From positions 62,001-126,000 of the forward strand of contig WTXI01000070.1 of NCBI GenBank assembly GCA_022376515.1: a DNA stretch of 64,000 nucleotides. The letters run 5' to 3'. Source of the stretch: Lactifluus volemus. Taxonomy: Eukaryota; Basidiomycota; Agaricomycetes; Russulales; Russulaceae. The position numbers and the translations under genes were made by a program. The first letter of the stretch is position 1, and every line of letters starts with the position of its first letter. The notes under the pieces were generated by a model. The model did no database searches. It worked only from the letters and a program-made list of their open reading frames with translations, and was not told the DNA's origin. Positions 21,447-32,550 of this stretch are shown one piece after another.

Positions 21447-22505
21447 GGGAAGGGGAACTGCGGTATAGATGCTATGAAACTATATGCGGGTAAAGAACTG
21501 ATTCTATGGTGCTGCTGAACACTTGTTCACAGAGGAAATCCCGTGATTGTCTCCCAGGCTCCGAGCAACGCGACGTACTACTCGTGACTCCACCTAGGTT
21601 AGAGTTTGGCTTATTAGCATAATTTACAGTCGGCATCACGAGGAAGGTCCAATGCTACTCTGACACTTTCCTTCTGGGCTAAGTGGGCCGATACGAGACA
21701 CTTCACTTAGAGAAGAAGAGTCAAGTGTGGACGTCGAGAGGCCATGTCGTTTGGCGCCTGACCCCTTGCCATGTGCACATCGCGCGAGTGGTAGTTCCTT
21801 TAGACAAATGTTGATCTTTTGGATTTTATTGTAGAACAAACTACGGTGTATTATAGGATGGTAGGACGGTAACTCTCCAGTGCAGCAAATCTCCACGTGG
21901 CATTCCTTCCGATTGTACCGTGAGTTATGACATGAGAACAAAGTTGCCATTGGATACATAACCACTGTCGTGGAGATCACCAAGGCCGGGCTCCCATAGT
22001 ACGCGGCCGTGGGTTAAGGACCCAAGATGCCCCTGGTGAACCTTGTTGGGTGGGTGTGCACAAGCCATGCCAGATATAAGGGAAAGCCCCCGTCAAACAG
22101 GCTGAGCACGTGTATGATACGATAAGGAGGGAGAGGTTCTGTAAGCGCCAGCAGAGCAAGTTTTGTCCAATCAGCGGGGGACAGCGCCTTTTCTCATCAT
22201 ACTTTATCAATAAACTGGCACTGCCATCCCCAGATCTAACAGAAAATCAAAGGGGTCGTTGATGCGTCGCATCGGATTGCTTTGGTTAGGTGTTAAACAC
22301 TTGAGCGGCGTGAGAGATAAGAGAAAGGAGAGAGAGAGACTGAGAGAGCACAAGACCGGTGGAACTCGCAGAGGCGGGCCGCGCGACTCGGGGGCCGACG
22401 AGATATTGGTTTCGTAAACGGGCGGCAGGGGAAGCCCGGGTGTAAGTAGTTTTCTGATTGCTTTTCGTTTCGTGGGAAGTTATCCCAGGGATTATAATCA
22501 ATGAT
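17446..22505 (+). repeat. Segmental direct duplication, copy B
   Basis: Partner of 10,230-15,975. The two copies are nearly identical in the exons after 13.0/19.95 kb, which implies a recent duplication or gene conversion. Copy B lacks three ankyrin repeats of copy A, joined seamlessly at LASREGH. Confidence 0.85.
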
Positions 22506-24120
22506 GGCACCTGCTTTGTCAACCTTTACTGTACTGTGCCTTCCTGAACACTCTAGACAAGCCTTGGGACTGGTCCTTGTGCCAGGGGTTAGGCTGGTTA
22601 GGTTGTTCGGTCTCATCTCACCCAGCCACTTCCAAAGCGCCCCTTGGAGTGGGGGACCCCAATTACGGATTGTGGTTATTAACGAGAATGCTTCACTCCT
22701 AGTACAGCACAAGTTGGCTTTGTCCATGCCTCGAGTCGGGCTGTGTCAGCATGCTCCGCGCATCTGAACCGGTCCTCCCTAGTACCTCTGCCGTCGTCTA
22801 AGCTTTGCGGCACATGTCCACTGTTGTTGGCTTCATTCCATGCCCCCACTATGCAATCCACCATGATTGTCATCGTTTTGGATTTTTGGCGTGTTGAGTT
22901 TGGTGAATAATGTACGCCCAACAAGTATGTTTTTCTGGATCACGGACATTTCCCAGGGAGCTACTAGTATTTATCCCACCACCACCACCACAAACAACAA
23001 CAAAGCCAAAGACTCGGAAATTATAATTATGTACAATCTACACGTGGCAGTTACACATTAGGTGAGGAGAGGCGCGGAAAGTACGAAAGAGGAAATTCAA
23101 TCAGCGACATCAGACGACCCAAACTTCGGGTAACCGTGGACTCCGAATCGCTACTGTAGGAAGTTCTAGACTCCCTCGATAAATCGTATCCCCATTCGGA
23201 CAAAAAAAAAACAAGGTTCCAGAGTCCCGGACCAAAACCCTTGCATTACATGTAACATTTTTTGTTCCAAATTACAGAGTTAGTTATCACTTGGCGCACC
23301 ACGTTGCGAGTACAGCTCCAACCCATATATCCAGGGATGATGGATGATGGAACAAAGGCGCTCCGCCCACAGGGCAACAATCATATTACAGAAAATTGGG
23401 CTCGTGTCGGGTGCTGAACGGCAGAGGCGGTGAACTGCCTTGAATCATGCCAGATGTCCGCAACGACGCGGAGCGCGCTACGGAGGCGACAGGTTATTAT
23501 ATGCGGCCGTGCCACTAATCAGTGGCGCCGTCGGGCACCCCAATTTTTTGAGATCGAAACGATCACATGATTCAATTCGATCCTTGTCCAAGTTATTTAC
23601 GTCAACAAGTCCATCTGAGTTCCGATAAATGGCTCGGTTTACTCATACAGAGGAGCAATAATAACGCAACAAATTTACAGAGCAAGAATATATACACGGA
23701 GCATTATGATGCAACTCGGAAAAGAGTGTCGAGGACAGAACAAAGGTAGAGGTGATTGGGGTGACGCATGATATAACATACGCAGCAGTTGGCGGTGCTC
23801 GCTTCATGAAACTGGAGGTACAAACCAGACATCAAGACACAAGGAAGATTGACGCGTACGCTATTTTTAGACGGTACAGCTGGATGCCGGAAAGTCGACA
23901 TGTTGCAGGATGGCGGGTGCGAAGGTGGTATCAATGCGTTGTGTTTGCTCGATTCAACCGGGCAGTGTTGGTGTTGTGTGTTGGCGGTCGGAAGTAAAGC
24001 TGGGGGTGCTGAGGTCGAGTCGGATAGCGGCCAGGTGGTGCTACAGCGCAGAGAGAAGGCAGAAACTAGGGCTAGGGTCGATGCTGGTGCTGGACAATGA
24101 GTGAAGGCGGGCTCAGGCAG
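22506..24120. other. Intergenic, no supported gene
   Basis: Open frames on both strands are short and lack motifs. The stretch contains a short CCA run (about 22,978-22,990) and a homopolymer A tract near 23,203. Nothing else was recognised. Confidence 0.4.
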
Positions 24121-24130
24121 AAACAGGATC

Positions 24131-24872
24131 TACAAAGTGACTAGTAGTCTGGGTCGATCATCTCAATAGCGCCACATTGTTCGCAATGGCTCCACATTGT
24201 ACGTTGACCTTGAGCGCTGGAGGCACAGGCGACACGGAGTTTCGGAATCTGAGTGCAGTTCCTGCAACATACGAGACGAGGTGCAAAAGTAGGACAGAAA
24301 TAAGAGCAGGCCCCGTCAGCAAAACTTCAACGCTGACAACTAGAGCAACCCAGGCTGAGATTAGGGCACTAACCCATGATGAAGAAATTATTCTTCGGTT
24401 CAAGCAGGCCAACATATTTTTGCGGAGGGGGCGAAGTAGAGTGTCTTGGAGAGTTATGTGGGTCGCTGTCGACTGTGCCGTCCGAACCGAAGAATGGGGT
24501 AGGATGCGAGCCGAATGAGGGATATGCAGGGGCTATATGCGGGTCAACAACTCTGAAGCTAATAGGTAATAAATAAAAAAAGGTACATACCGTCACCATC
24601 ATCGGAGCTGCTAGCTGTGCTAGCGCCGGAGTCTAGGCGTACATGATGCTGCTCAGAAATCATAGGCTCAAGAGGAGACACGTCTGACGATGCATCAGAC
24701 ATAGCCACATCTGTATCTCCCTGGAACGAGGGGAAGGGAAGACGAAGTTGCTTTGACTGAGGATGTACGCATTAGGAATTAGTGCCGACGCGGTGGCGCA
24801 ATGCGCTCGAGAACATACACAGCGGTCAGACTCGCTAACCAAGTCTCGGTCGAACTTCCTTTTGAGAGACAT
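24131..24872 (-). CDS. Hypothetical basidiomycete protein with C-terminal MWSHCEQCGAIEM motif
   Basis: On the minus strand, ATG at 24872-24870 begins MSLKRKFDRD, followed by introns bounded by GTATGT...CTCAG and GTATGT...TATAG that keep the frame through acidic Ser/Asp-rich and Pro-rich segments (DASSDVSPLEP, PQKYVGLLEPKNN). The last segment, about 24,131-24,250, reads IPKLRVACAS...GQRTMWSHCEQCGAIEMID in one frame. I recall a similar C-terminal motif from uncharacterised agaricomycete proteins; its two Cys suggest a small metal-binding turn. I could not join the last segment to the preceding exon with a clean phase, so a small indel or a missed exon is likely. Function unknown. Confidence 0.45.
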
Positions 24873-25469
24873 TATATGATGGGGATGGGACAAGAGAAAG
24901 GCGAGACGGGGACGGGTAAGTGGGAGTTAAGAGGGGCTGACAAGCCAAGATGGTCAGTATCGAAAGGATGTACCCCATCTTATAAAGTTACATGTTTGTT
25001 AGTATTTGCTGACATAATCGCGGGGTTTAAATAAACAGAGAATCAATCAATTCCCCAGTAGGGGTAGAGAGGTAATATCCTGTTGCCGATTGGTTGCGCC
25101 CATAAACTGTCCAGCAAATGAGACCAATGTCTCCATATGCGGTGATAAGAAGGGGGTCAAAAACGGGGTCCCTGGTATTTGCCGAATTGAAATTGAAAAC
25201 CTAGCGTGATGGTTGTCACGGACCCCGACTTTCCCAGTTTTTCTTATTTCCTTGTGTCACGAAACGAGTACGTGTCACCCTAATGGACAACTCGGTCCGC
25301 CGGTCCTGGCGGATGGCGCCGTCGCTTGCAAAGAGGCGTGGTGTTGTTGCCTAGTGCCACCGTCCTGTGCCACCGTGTACTACTACTGCTGTACTGTACC
25401 ACACCACCCACTTGCTTTACTCCCCCACAACCGTGCGTGATCGTTGCCGCTTTCCTTTTTACTCCGCAT

Positions 25470-26205
25470 GGCGAACATACCTCCTCTGCCTCCGCAAATA
25501 CCCATCATCTCGGCCATCATCGATCCCGTATTCAGCTACATTTCATCCTGCCTCCCGCCCCCGGTGTCCAATGCGCTCCTCACCCTCTTCACCCACGTCC
25601 TCGCATTATTCAGCGCTCTCATCGGTCTCGGTTCCGCACTCATATCCTCCGACTGGGACGCTCAAAAAATCATCCCACCGCTTATCACGGTACTCGCCGC
25701 CTATCTCGCGCTTGCCAGCGCCGTTCGCACCGCAACTTGGTTCGTTCGCACCACCGCTTGGCTGGTGAAATGGGGCATCATCGCCGCCGCGCTGTCTGCG
25801 GCCGCAGCCTGGCTCTTTAACCTCTCTGCGAACGGGGGTGGCATCATGCCGGGTCTCACCGCGACGGTGTTGGACATGCTTTACGGCCCGGAACTACAAC
25901 AGGACAGGGACGCAACCCCGGGAACAGGTGGTGCTCGGCGACCCGTGAGGCCACGTCCGCAGGCCTGGGACTCGTTTGATGAACATTGGGAATGGCAGTT
26001 TGAGGAACAGCAGTGGAATGCGGCGGATCCCGTGAGCCCGGCGGCGCACGTGCAACAGTTTGTTGCGAACGCCCTCGACCGCGCGAGGGAGGGCAACAGT
26101 TGGATGTCCATCGCTCGCACCGCGCTGCAGAGTTTCTCAGCCCAGGAACAAACGAGAGAAAACGGCGGTGAATCCCGCGAGGAGCAGCGTTCTCAAACAC
26201 GATAA
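25470..26205 (+). CDS. Apq12-like nuclear envelope/ER membrane protein
   Basis: A single exon; two ATGs are possible, with MANIPPLPPQ at 25,470 preferred (an upstream in-frame start adds eight residues). The protein of about 245 residues has hydrophobic segments near residues 40-60, 70-90 and 100-120, around the motif WDAQKIIPPLITVLAAYLAL. It then has a hydrophilic C-terminus with an acidic/aromatic HWEWQFEEQQW stretch and Gln/Glu-rich end. The motif and membrane layout fit the fungal Apq12 family (nuclear pore assembly and biogenesis), which acts in the nuclear envelope and ER membrane. The assignment rests on recall of that family and is moderate. Confidence 0.55.
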
Positions 26206-26515
26206 CCAGAACGAATCACATCAGGAAGTCCAGAACTGCTTTTCTCTTTCCCACCATCTGGTTTGGTAAATATTTTCGACATCTCCGTATTTAGCATTGT
26301 ATATTAAGGCAATCCCCTCTTGTATCTTTCACATGCACCAACTCGCGCTTTTGATGATGGGTAAAAGCACGTCTAATAGATTTAGCAAAGTGCAAAAGTG
26401 ACACGCGGGCTCTATGCTACGCGGGCTGAGGGGACACTCCCTTCTGACTACGATGGCTGGGCGGGACGAATAAATTGATCATTACGTCTAAAGGCGAACC
26501 AAACAAAAGCAAAAC

Positions 26516-27067
26516 TCACTGATAGATACGCGCGAGCTGTCCGAGACCAGTTGATCCGACGAAAAAGTTTACCTGCAACAGGACAAAAGGGATGGATGAC
26601 ATGAGAGAGGAGAAGCGAATATCGGGCCCGAACCAAAGAAAAGGTCTCACACTCACCGCTGCAAGCGAGATATTGATGGGTTTGATAACAAAGGAGTAGC
26701 GCACCCAGATGAAGCCAGTCGCCGCAAGTGCTAAAGAACAAAACGTCAATTCCATCAGAAAGAAAAAAAAAAAAGTGGGGGGAGGGAAAGAAGAGAAGAG
26801 AAGGAATGAAATTCACGTACCGACGTTTTGTGATACCGAGAGTTTATCCGCGGGTCGATTGAGGTCTTTCAGCCCCGCAGCGACAAGACACCATTTCATG
26901 ACAGGAGCCCAAAAAAATACCGTCTTTGGCCCTGCACACAACCATGCCCAGACATGTGGATATCAGTCGCTTTGCTGTCTCGCACGGTTTGGTTGATACG
27001 TACCAGCTGGGTGGTTCATGAACGATTGGAATCGGGAAGCTGATGCGCTCGCTGCTGCTCCAGACAT
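26516..27067 (-). CDS. MPC2: Mitochondrial pyruvate carrier subunit (MPC2/3 type)
   Basis: Minus-strand exons joined by short introns give MSGAAASASASRFQSFMNHPAGP, then KTVFFWAPVMKWCLVAAGL, LNRPADKLSVSQN, ALAATGFIWVRYSFVIKPINISLAAVN and FFVGSTGLGQLARIYQ. These are the conserved MPC blocks: the HPAGPKT(V)FFWAP segment, the SQN-(x)-ALAATGFIWVRYS segment and the NFFVG helix. The carrier imports pyruvate across the inner mitochondrial membrane as a heterodimer with MPC1. The protein of about 108 residues is normal length. The stop is TGA at 26518-26516; an alternative 32-base intron at GTGAGT would extend the end to 26,448 with a short basic tail. Confidence 0.85.
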
Positions 27068-27456
27068 TTTCGGAAGTAAAGGATGGTGATGGTGGATGCG
27101 TGAGATGGAAAGATGGATCGAAGGGGGATTGGATAAGTTTCTCCTTCCTCCGACCGTAGCGCGTCTTACAGAGAGTCAGTGAGTTTGTCAATCGGGCCAC
27201 CGTGGGACATTAATTCCATTTTAGGATGTTGCCAACGCCGTAACGATACATACAGTACAGTCCTGTGTAAGTACAGTAGTAACAATAACGACTCTGTCAG
27301 AGCTTCAAGCTAGAATATATATAGGCACAGGGGTTATAGACATAGACATAGCCATCAATCAGCCGAGACTCTTTTTTACATAGGTTATGAGGAGCGCATA
27401 CAATATCATGTATCGTACAATTTCCAATCAGGGATAAGGGGTTGGTGGTGAGGTAG

Positions 27457-28726
27457 CTAATACCTGTCATGACTACGGTGTCGCCTGTGGTGGCGATGAC
27501 TCCGACTCCGACTCCGACGGTGGTGGTGACCCTCCGCCGGGGGAAGGATAAGTGCCGCTGGCGTGCCAGGCAGGCTGGTAGCGTACCCGGGGAAGCCTAT
27601 GCCTGGTACCTGTAACCCGCCAGCAAGGTCGTATGGGGACCCGCCGTATGAGCCTGGGTATCCGCCCCCATATGAGCCTGGGTACCCGCCCCCGTATGAG
27701 CCCCCGTATCCGCCCCCGTACGACATGGGCATGCCTACAGCTTGGCCAAACCCACCGCCCATCGGTGAATATGGTGAACCCGGGATGCCCATACTTCCCA
27801 TCATCGGGCTACCTCCGCCGTACACGCTGCCCCCCATTGAACCTGCGTATCCAGACACGGGATAGGCACTGAAGGAATTTCTGCGATCGCGGTAAGAGCC
27901 AGCTCCGAGTCCCATCCCAAGATGACCGCCTTCCATTTCGCGCTGCCTAAGTATCTGATCCGCGGTAGACGCAGCAGCATCGCAAGCGACCTGTTGGCCG
28001 TATTGATCGAACGCGCGGCCCGTATCTTGCCAGAGGCGCACGACTATAATAACAAGCGAGTCAATCACGTGTGAGAAGTGAAGGGTGATAGTGATGGTGA
28101 TAGATCGATAGTGACGTTACCTTCAGCTATTGCCATCCCCCTCAGGGCTTCACGGTGTCGCTCGAAGTCGGAATACAAAAAGTTGTACATGCTCGAACTA
28201 TACTTCATTTCACGATATGCTTCGTAAGCAGCTGCGGCGCCTATTTCCTCAGGCATCATCCGCGTCACCTCACCCTTTGGCTCGAATGAGACAGGGAAAG
28301 GCGAGGTGGAGATCGATGGGCTACGTACGATACCACCATAGGCACGGCTATGCCAGTACCTGGCTTCTTCCTTCCCAACACCCCCGAACCAGTTGTGAAA
28401 ACGGGACATGGTATTTTGGTAAAGCATGCTGCGCATCTCCAATGAGATTTGTTTCACATGGCGACCGAAGTACTCACGGGTCACCGCCCATGGCATGGGC
28501 AGAATAAAAGTCTAATCCAGTCCCTGTGCGTCACATAAGTCCCAGATTTGCACCAAGGTGAGATACATACATGTAGGCATTGGCTGATAGCCGGGGACTG
28601 GAGGAGCTACCAGTTGGAACTAGAAGCAGAATTAAGCTGATAGCAGAGTAGGGTGAGAAGGGAGAGCCTACGTACGTTTTGAGTTCCCCAGCCAGGGACG
28701 TTGTTGCGATAGTGGTGGTAGGCCAT
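27457..28726 (-). CDS. Conserved basidiomycete protein with Gly/Tyr-rich C-terminus
   Basis: Minus-strand start MAYHHYRNNVPGWG at 28726. Introns follow at exon ends TQN, PMPT, GGDP and IAE, each GT-AG with consistent phase. The central part (NTMSRFHNWFGG, EIGAAAAYEAYREMKY, FERHREALRGMAIAEVVRLWQDTGR, YGQQVACDAAASTADQI) is a helical, alanine-rich conserved segment I recall from uncharacterised agaricomycete proteins. The C-terminal 150 residues are low-complexity: repeated GGGYPGSYGG units, then a basic HHHRRSRSRSHRHHRRHR tail, which suggests nucleic-acid or phase-separation behaviour. Function unknown. Confidence 0.7.
27633..27740 (-). repeat. Short coding tandem repeat (GGGYPGSY units)
   Basis: Three to four imperfect units of about 24 bases (TATGAGCCTGGGTAYCCGCCCCC on the plus strand) inside the preceding gene encode Gly-Gly-Gly-Tyr-Pro-Gly-Ser-Tyr repeats. 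Confidence 0.65.
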
Positions 28727-28759
28727 GAAAAAGTTGAGAGGAAAGGTATCACAGAGGCT

Positions 28760-29293
28760 GTAGATTTATTGTGTAAATTGCGTGGGTGAAGTTCTCCACA
28801 AAGACGTATCTTGCGGAGTGCGGGGTGACACCCACTCTAATATTGACCCACACGTGACTTGAAACCTTGGTGCCCTTGACCCTCGGCCAAGAAGTGCCCG
28901 TGGATTGATTTCACTCCCGATAGGTAGTTCCTTCCGATTAATTGGGCTGTGTCCCCCAATTCAAAGGCAAGGGGTTATGATGCCTGATCGGCGTAAATAC
29001 CCTGTGGCAAAACAAGGACACGTGTGAAGATGTCAGGCCCAAAGAGGAGAAGTGAGACGGGGTCCTTGATACCGCAGCCGTAGACCCAGTGATAACCTCG
29101 CAGGAGATGCAGTGGGTGCCATCATTCCAGTGTGGCGCGTCACTTAAGCATCGTTATCGAAGGAAGCTAGAGTACCATATGAACATCCTCCACTAACTTC
29201 GGAGTATGCCGCACTGCCACTTCTTCAACACGTGACATGAGCTAATCCCCGCCGTTTAGCACAACGCATATATTTGCTGTTCGGTACAGTACT
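28760..29293. other. Divergent intergenic region
   Basis: Lies between two divergently transcribed genes and probably holds both promoters. No open frame or repeat of note was seen. Confidence 0.4.
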
Positions 29294-32200
29294 ATGACAG
29301 GCAAGTGCGTTCTCCACCTAGACTAGTTGTTATCACAGCTGACGTCGTGTAGACTATGCCGTCTTCGCATCACCCGATTTCGATGCGAGTGAATATGCCA
29401 ACGCTGTCCTTGCTGGTGAATCCTATCCACCCCAACCGGGTTCATCCAAGACTACAAAACTCACCGGCTTGGAGCCTGCCAAAGAGGACATCTCGGTTGC
29501 CATCTCTAAACTAAATTATGGCATCGATGATGTTTCAAAACAGATTAAGAATGTGGTCCGTCCTTTTACTTTCTCGGACTCGGCTCGTGGTTGAGAACAT
29601 GACTAGGTCACCGCACACCATGAGGATTTACTGGAACAAGCTGCTGGAGTGGGGGAGCTCAGGGGATCTTTGCAGGCTGTTCAGGAGGGACTCGATGCCC
29701 TCGATGTATCTCTGGAAAAGTGTGTATGCAGTGCAATGTTCCGCCGCTCATACAGCGCTCATCTTTACATCTTACAAGACTCCGCCAAAAGTTTCGATAT
29801 CCCTACCAAACAATGCAATCCAACGTTAAACGCTTGCAGCGCCTCCAGCAGGTTTCTGATGTTCTGCGGCGAACATCCCGCTTCACGACCCTCGCGAAAC
29901 GGTTACAGGCACAGATGGTGGATCTCGGAAACGATGCGGACGCGGATGACGCCGAATCACGCCTCAAGGCGTCCAGAACAAAAGCGAACAGTGGGAAACT
30001 CGACGGCCGGCGAAGCGCAACGCCGGGACTGGATCACGAAGGGGAGAAGGAGCGCTCGCTTGCGCAGGCCGCGCTCACGATCGCGGAACTCGGTAGGGAC
30101 TCGGCAGACAACAATGTCCATCCGTTGACCCAATACGTCTATTAGGCGACCTTTTGGAGATCTCACATGACGCGCTCGCAGCCACTCCAGAGGGCTTGTC
30201 CCCAGCTGACGCTGAGCCGTCGATTGCTAGACATATTCCGCTCCGCTTCATTGATGCAGTCGCTGTGCACCTACCATTAATCGAATCTGCACGCTCAAAA
30301 GTAACAGCCGAGATGGAGGCTATGATTCTAGATGGCCTTACGCAAGCCGCAAGTTATTTCCTCATAAAACTTAAGCGCCCGATGATTCACACTTTCTTTA
30401 TACAGAACCAACCATTGCTGGCGACTTCGCTTCAAACTGCGCACAACCTCCGACTGTTGCCCGATCTTGTGCATAATCTTGTTTCAGACCTGTCGATTGC
30501 TGTCGAAGCCCGGATCAAATCCGCCTTCGATGTCTCCCAGATCTCTAAAGTGTTTAACGCAAAGGGTATTCACTTTTCCTCCCGTCGCAGCGTTTCAAGT
30601 TGACTTTGTCTTTTCCAGACTCTGCCTCGTCTTCCACGGGTCTTGCATACAAATCCCGCATCCGCCAAGAGCCGACAGTGTCACCGCGCCACAATGGGCC
30701 AACGCGCTCTGGAGCCGGTTAACCGCCCTTATCGAGGACATGACCGGCGCATGCGTTAAAGTAAGCGCGTTCCTTTCTTCTGAAGCAGGTTTAAACGATT
30801 GCTGCGTTAAGGTGTATACGTTAGAGAAGGTTTTGAAGTTGAAGAAGGATCCAATCTCGCAAATTGTCTTTCTTGATGAAGCAATGAAGGTGGGTTCCAT
30901 GGGATCGTAACTTCACCATCTCTCAAAATGCGGGTCCGCAGGTGCTAGAAAGTAAGCCAAGTACAACGTTCTGGTCTGCGTTGGCACGTTCTCTGGAGAA
31001 ACAAACTCGGGATGGGGCGAAGAGTAAGATGTTTCGCAAGCCCATGCAACATCCTTAAAATGACTTTGAGCAGATTCGACCTTCCTCCAGCAAACGTTGA
31101 GTTCCGGGTATCCAAAGCTTCTACGCCTCTTCCATGATTTCTTCTCAAAAATTGCAGTGCATACCGACACGTATACACCCAGGAGCGACAAAGGTCCTCA
31201 TGCATTTGTATCGCGCCCACCAGAACATAGCATATTAACCCTTTCTAGCCCAGAAACTGTCCTCGTTCTCCGCGCGCTTTCCACTTTCGAAGCACTCTAC
31301 CTGTCACGCACGTCGAACAAAATGAACGAGTCGGTAGGACAAGCTTTCCAAGGCGGTGCACGGACACCGCCGTCCTCACCAGAAGGGTTGAACGTCGCGC
31401 GAACGATCGCAAACGAACTTGACGCAGCTAAATTTGACCCACTACTCGTGCGTTCGGTCGCACGCAGTGCCAAATCGAGCTTGGACATGCTGCTCACACG
31501 TGCAGACGGACTCGTGGTGCGGGATCGGACGGCAACGCTTCTTACCGGACCAGCGGCGACGCCACACCAAGTGCAGAATCTCTCACTTGCAACGTTCCTA
31601 TACCATTGTGCCACGCGAATGGGCGCTCTTCAGGAAGAGCACTCAAGCGATGTGTACGCGATCCTGCGCCCGTCTGTGGTAGTAAGTACACACATACCAC
31701 GTGGAAAGTTATGGCCAATGACCGGCCGACAGGAAATGGTGGCGACCTATGGGCGTATCGTTAGCCCTATCTTGGCGGCTATCAAGTCAGAAACCAGCGC
31801 GATTATCGCCAAACTGCATCGCGAGTCGGCGCGATCCGCCGATCCGCTCTCTGATATGGCTGGATCGAGTACATATGTCAAGGAGCTCACGGAGAAGTTG
31901 GCGTTTATCAAGGGCGAAATACTCTCCGCCTGTCAATCGAAGACGTGGCACGAAAATGGTTCGTTCATACGTATGTCTCTGAAGAACAAAGAAAATTTTT
32001 GTCATGTCTGCGCAGGCCATTAGATATCGTAAGACACGTACTCAGGGTATTCGTCTTACACGTCTCGATCGTCAAGCCTCTCGACGAAACCCGCAAGCTG
32101 CGGCTCACGGGGGACATGACCGAGCTCGAATTCACACTCGGCGCCTTTCTGTCCGAGGGGGGTGGCGGCAAGAGTAACCGTGGCAGTGGCGGCTTCGACG

Positions 32201-32550
32201 CCGCCGCTGCCGGTTCGGAGTATCGCGCCCTTCGCGCGTTGCGGCCCTTACTCTTCCTCGACACCGCGCACCTCGCAGAACTTGACAGCGCCACGACGAC
32301 GGGACTGCCCCCGCTCGTGGTGCTGCACCACATACTCGTGCGCGCTCCGATACCGTTGCCGCATACGTTGCACGGGTGGCAGGCGGCCGAATACGTGCGA
32401 TGGGTCGAAGAACACTCGGAGGAGGAGGCGCTCACGCTCATCGAAGGTGGCCTCACGCATTGGGAAAAGACGTGCGAGTTGGAGGGTAGCGATCCGGCGG
32501 ACACGTACCTGTCGCTGGCGAGGAATGTGCTTGCAAACGCCAAGGCTTAG
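29294..32550 (+). CDS. COG5: COG5, conserved oligomeric Golgi complex subunit 5
   Basis: The start exon is only seven bases (ATGACAG, 29294-29300), followed by a GC-AG intron (29301-29352), then DYAVFASPDFDASEYANAVL. Further exons give LTGLEPAKEDISVAISKLNYGIDDVSKQIK, HHEDLLEQAAGV, YQTMQSNVKRLQRLQQVSDVLRRTSRF, TAHNLRLLPDLVHNLVSDL, a VKVYTLEKVLKLKKDP segment and a long C-terminal part ending HWEKTCELEGSDPADTYLSLARNVLANAKA. These are the conserved blocks of COG5, a lobe B component of the COG tethering complex that works in retrograde vesicle traffic at the Golgi. About a dozen short introns interrupt it; several contain in-frame stops, so they must be spliced. A fragment of its 3' end is duplicated at 34.1 kb. 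Confidence 0.85.

Noticed and set aside
22978..23000. CCA/ACA microsatellite as a possible CRISPR-like or telomeric repeat
   Set aside because: Too short and irregular; a simple sequence run in intergenic DNA.
30361..30420. Possible intron in COG5 before NQPLLATSLQTAHNL
   Set aside because: The candidate GT-AG pair breaks the phase, and the frame reads through, so it was not called.
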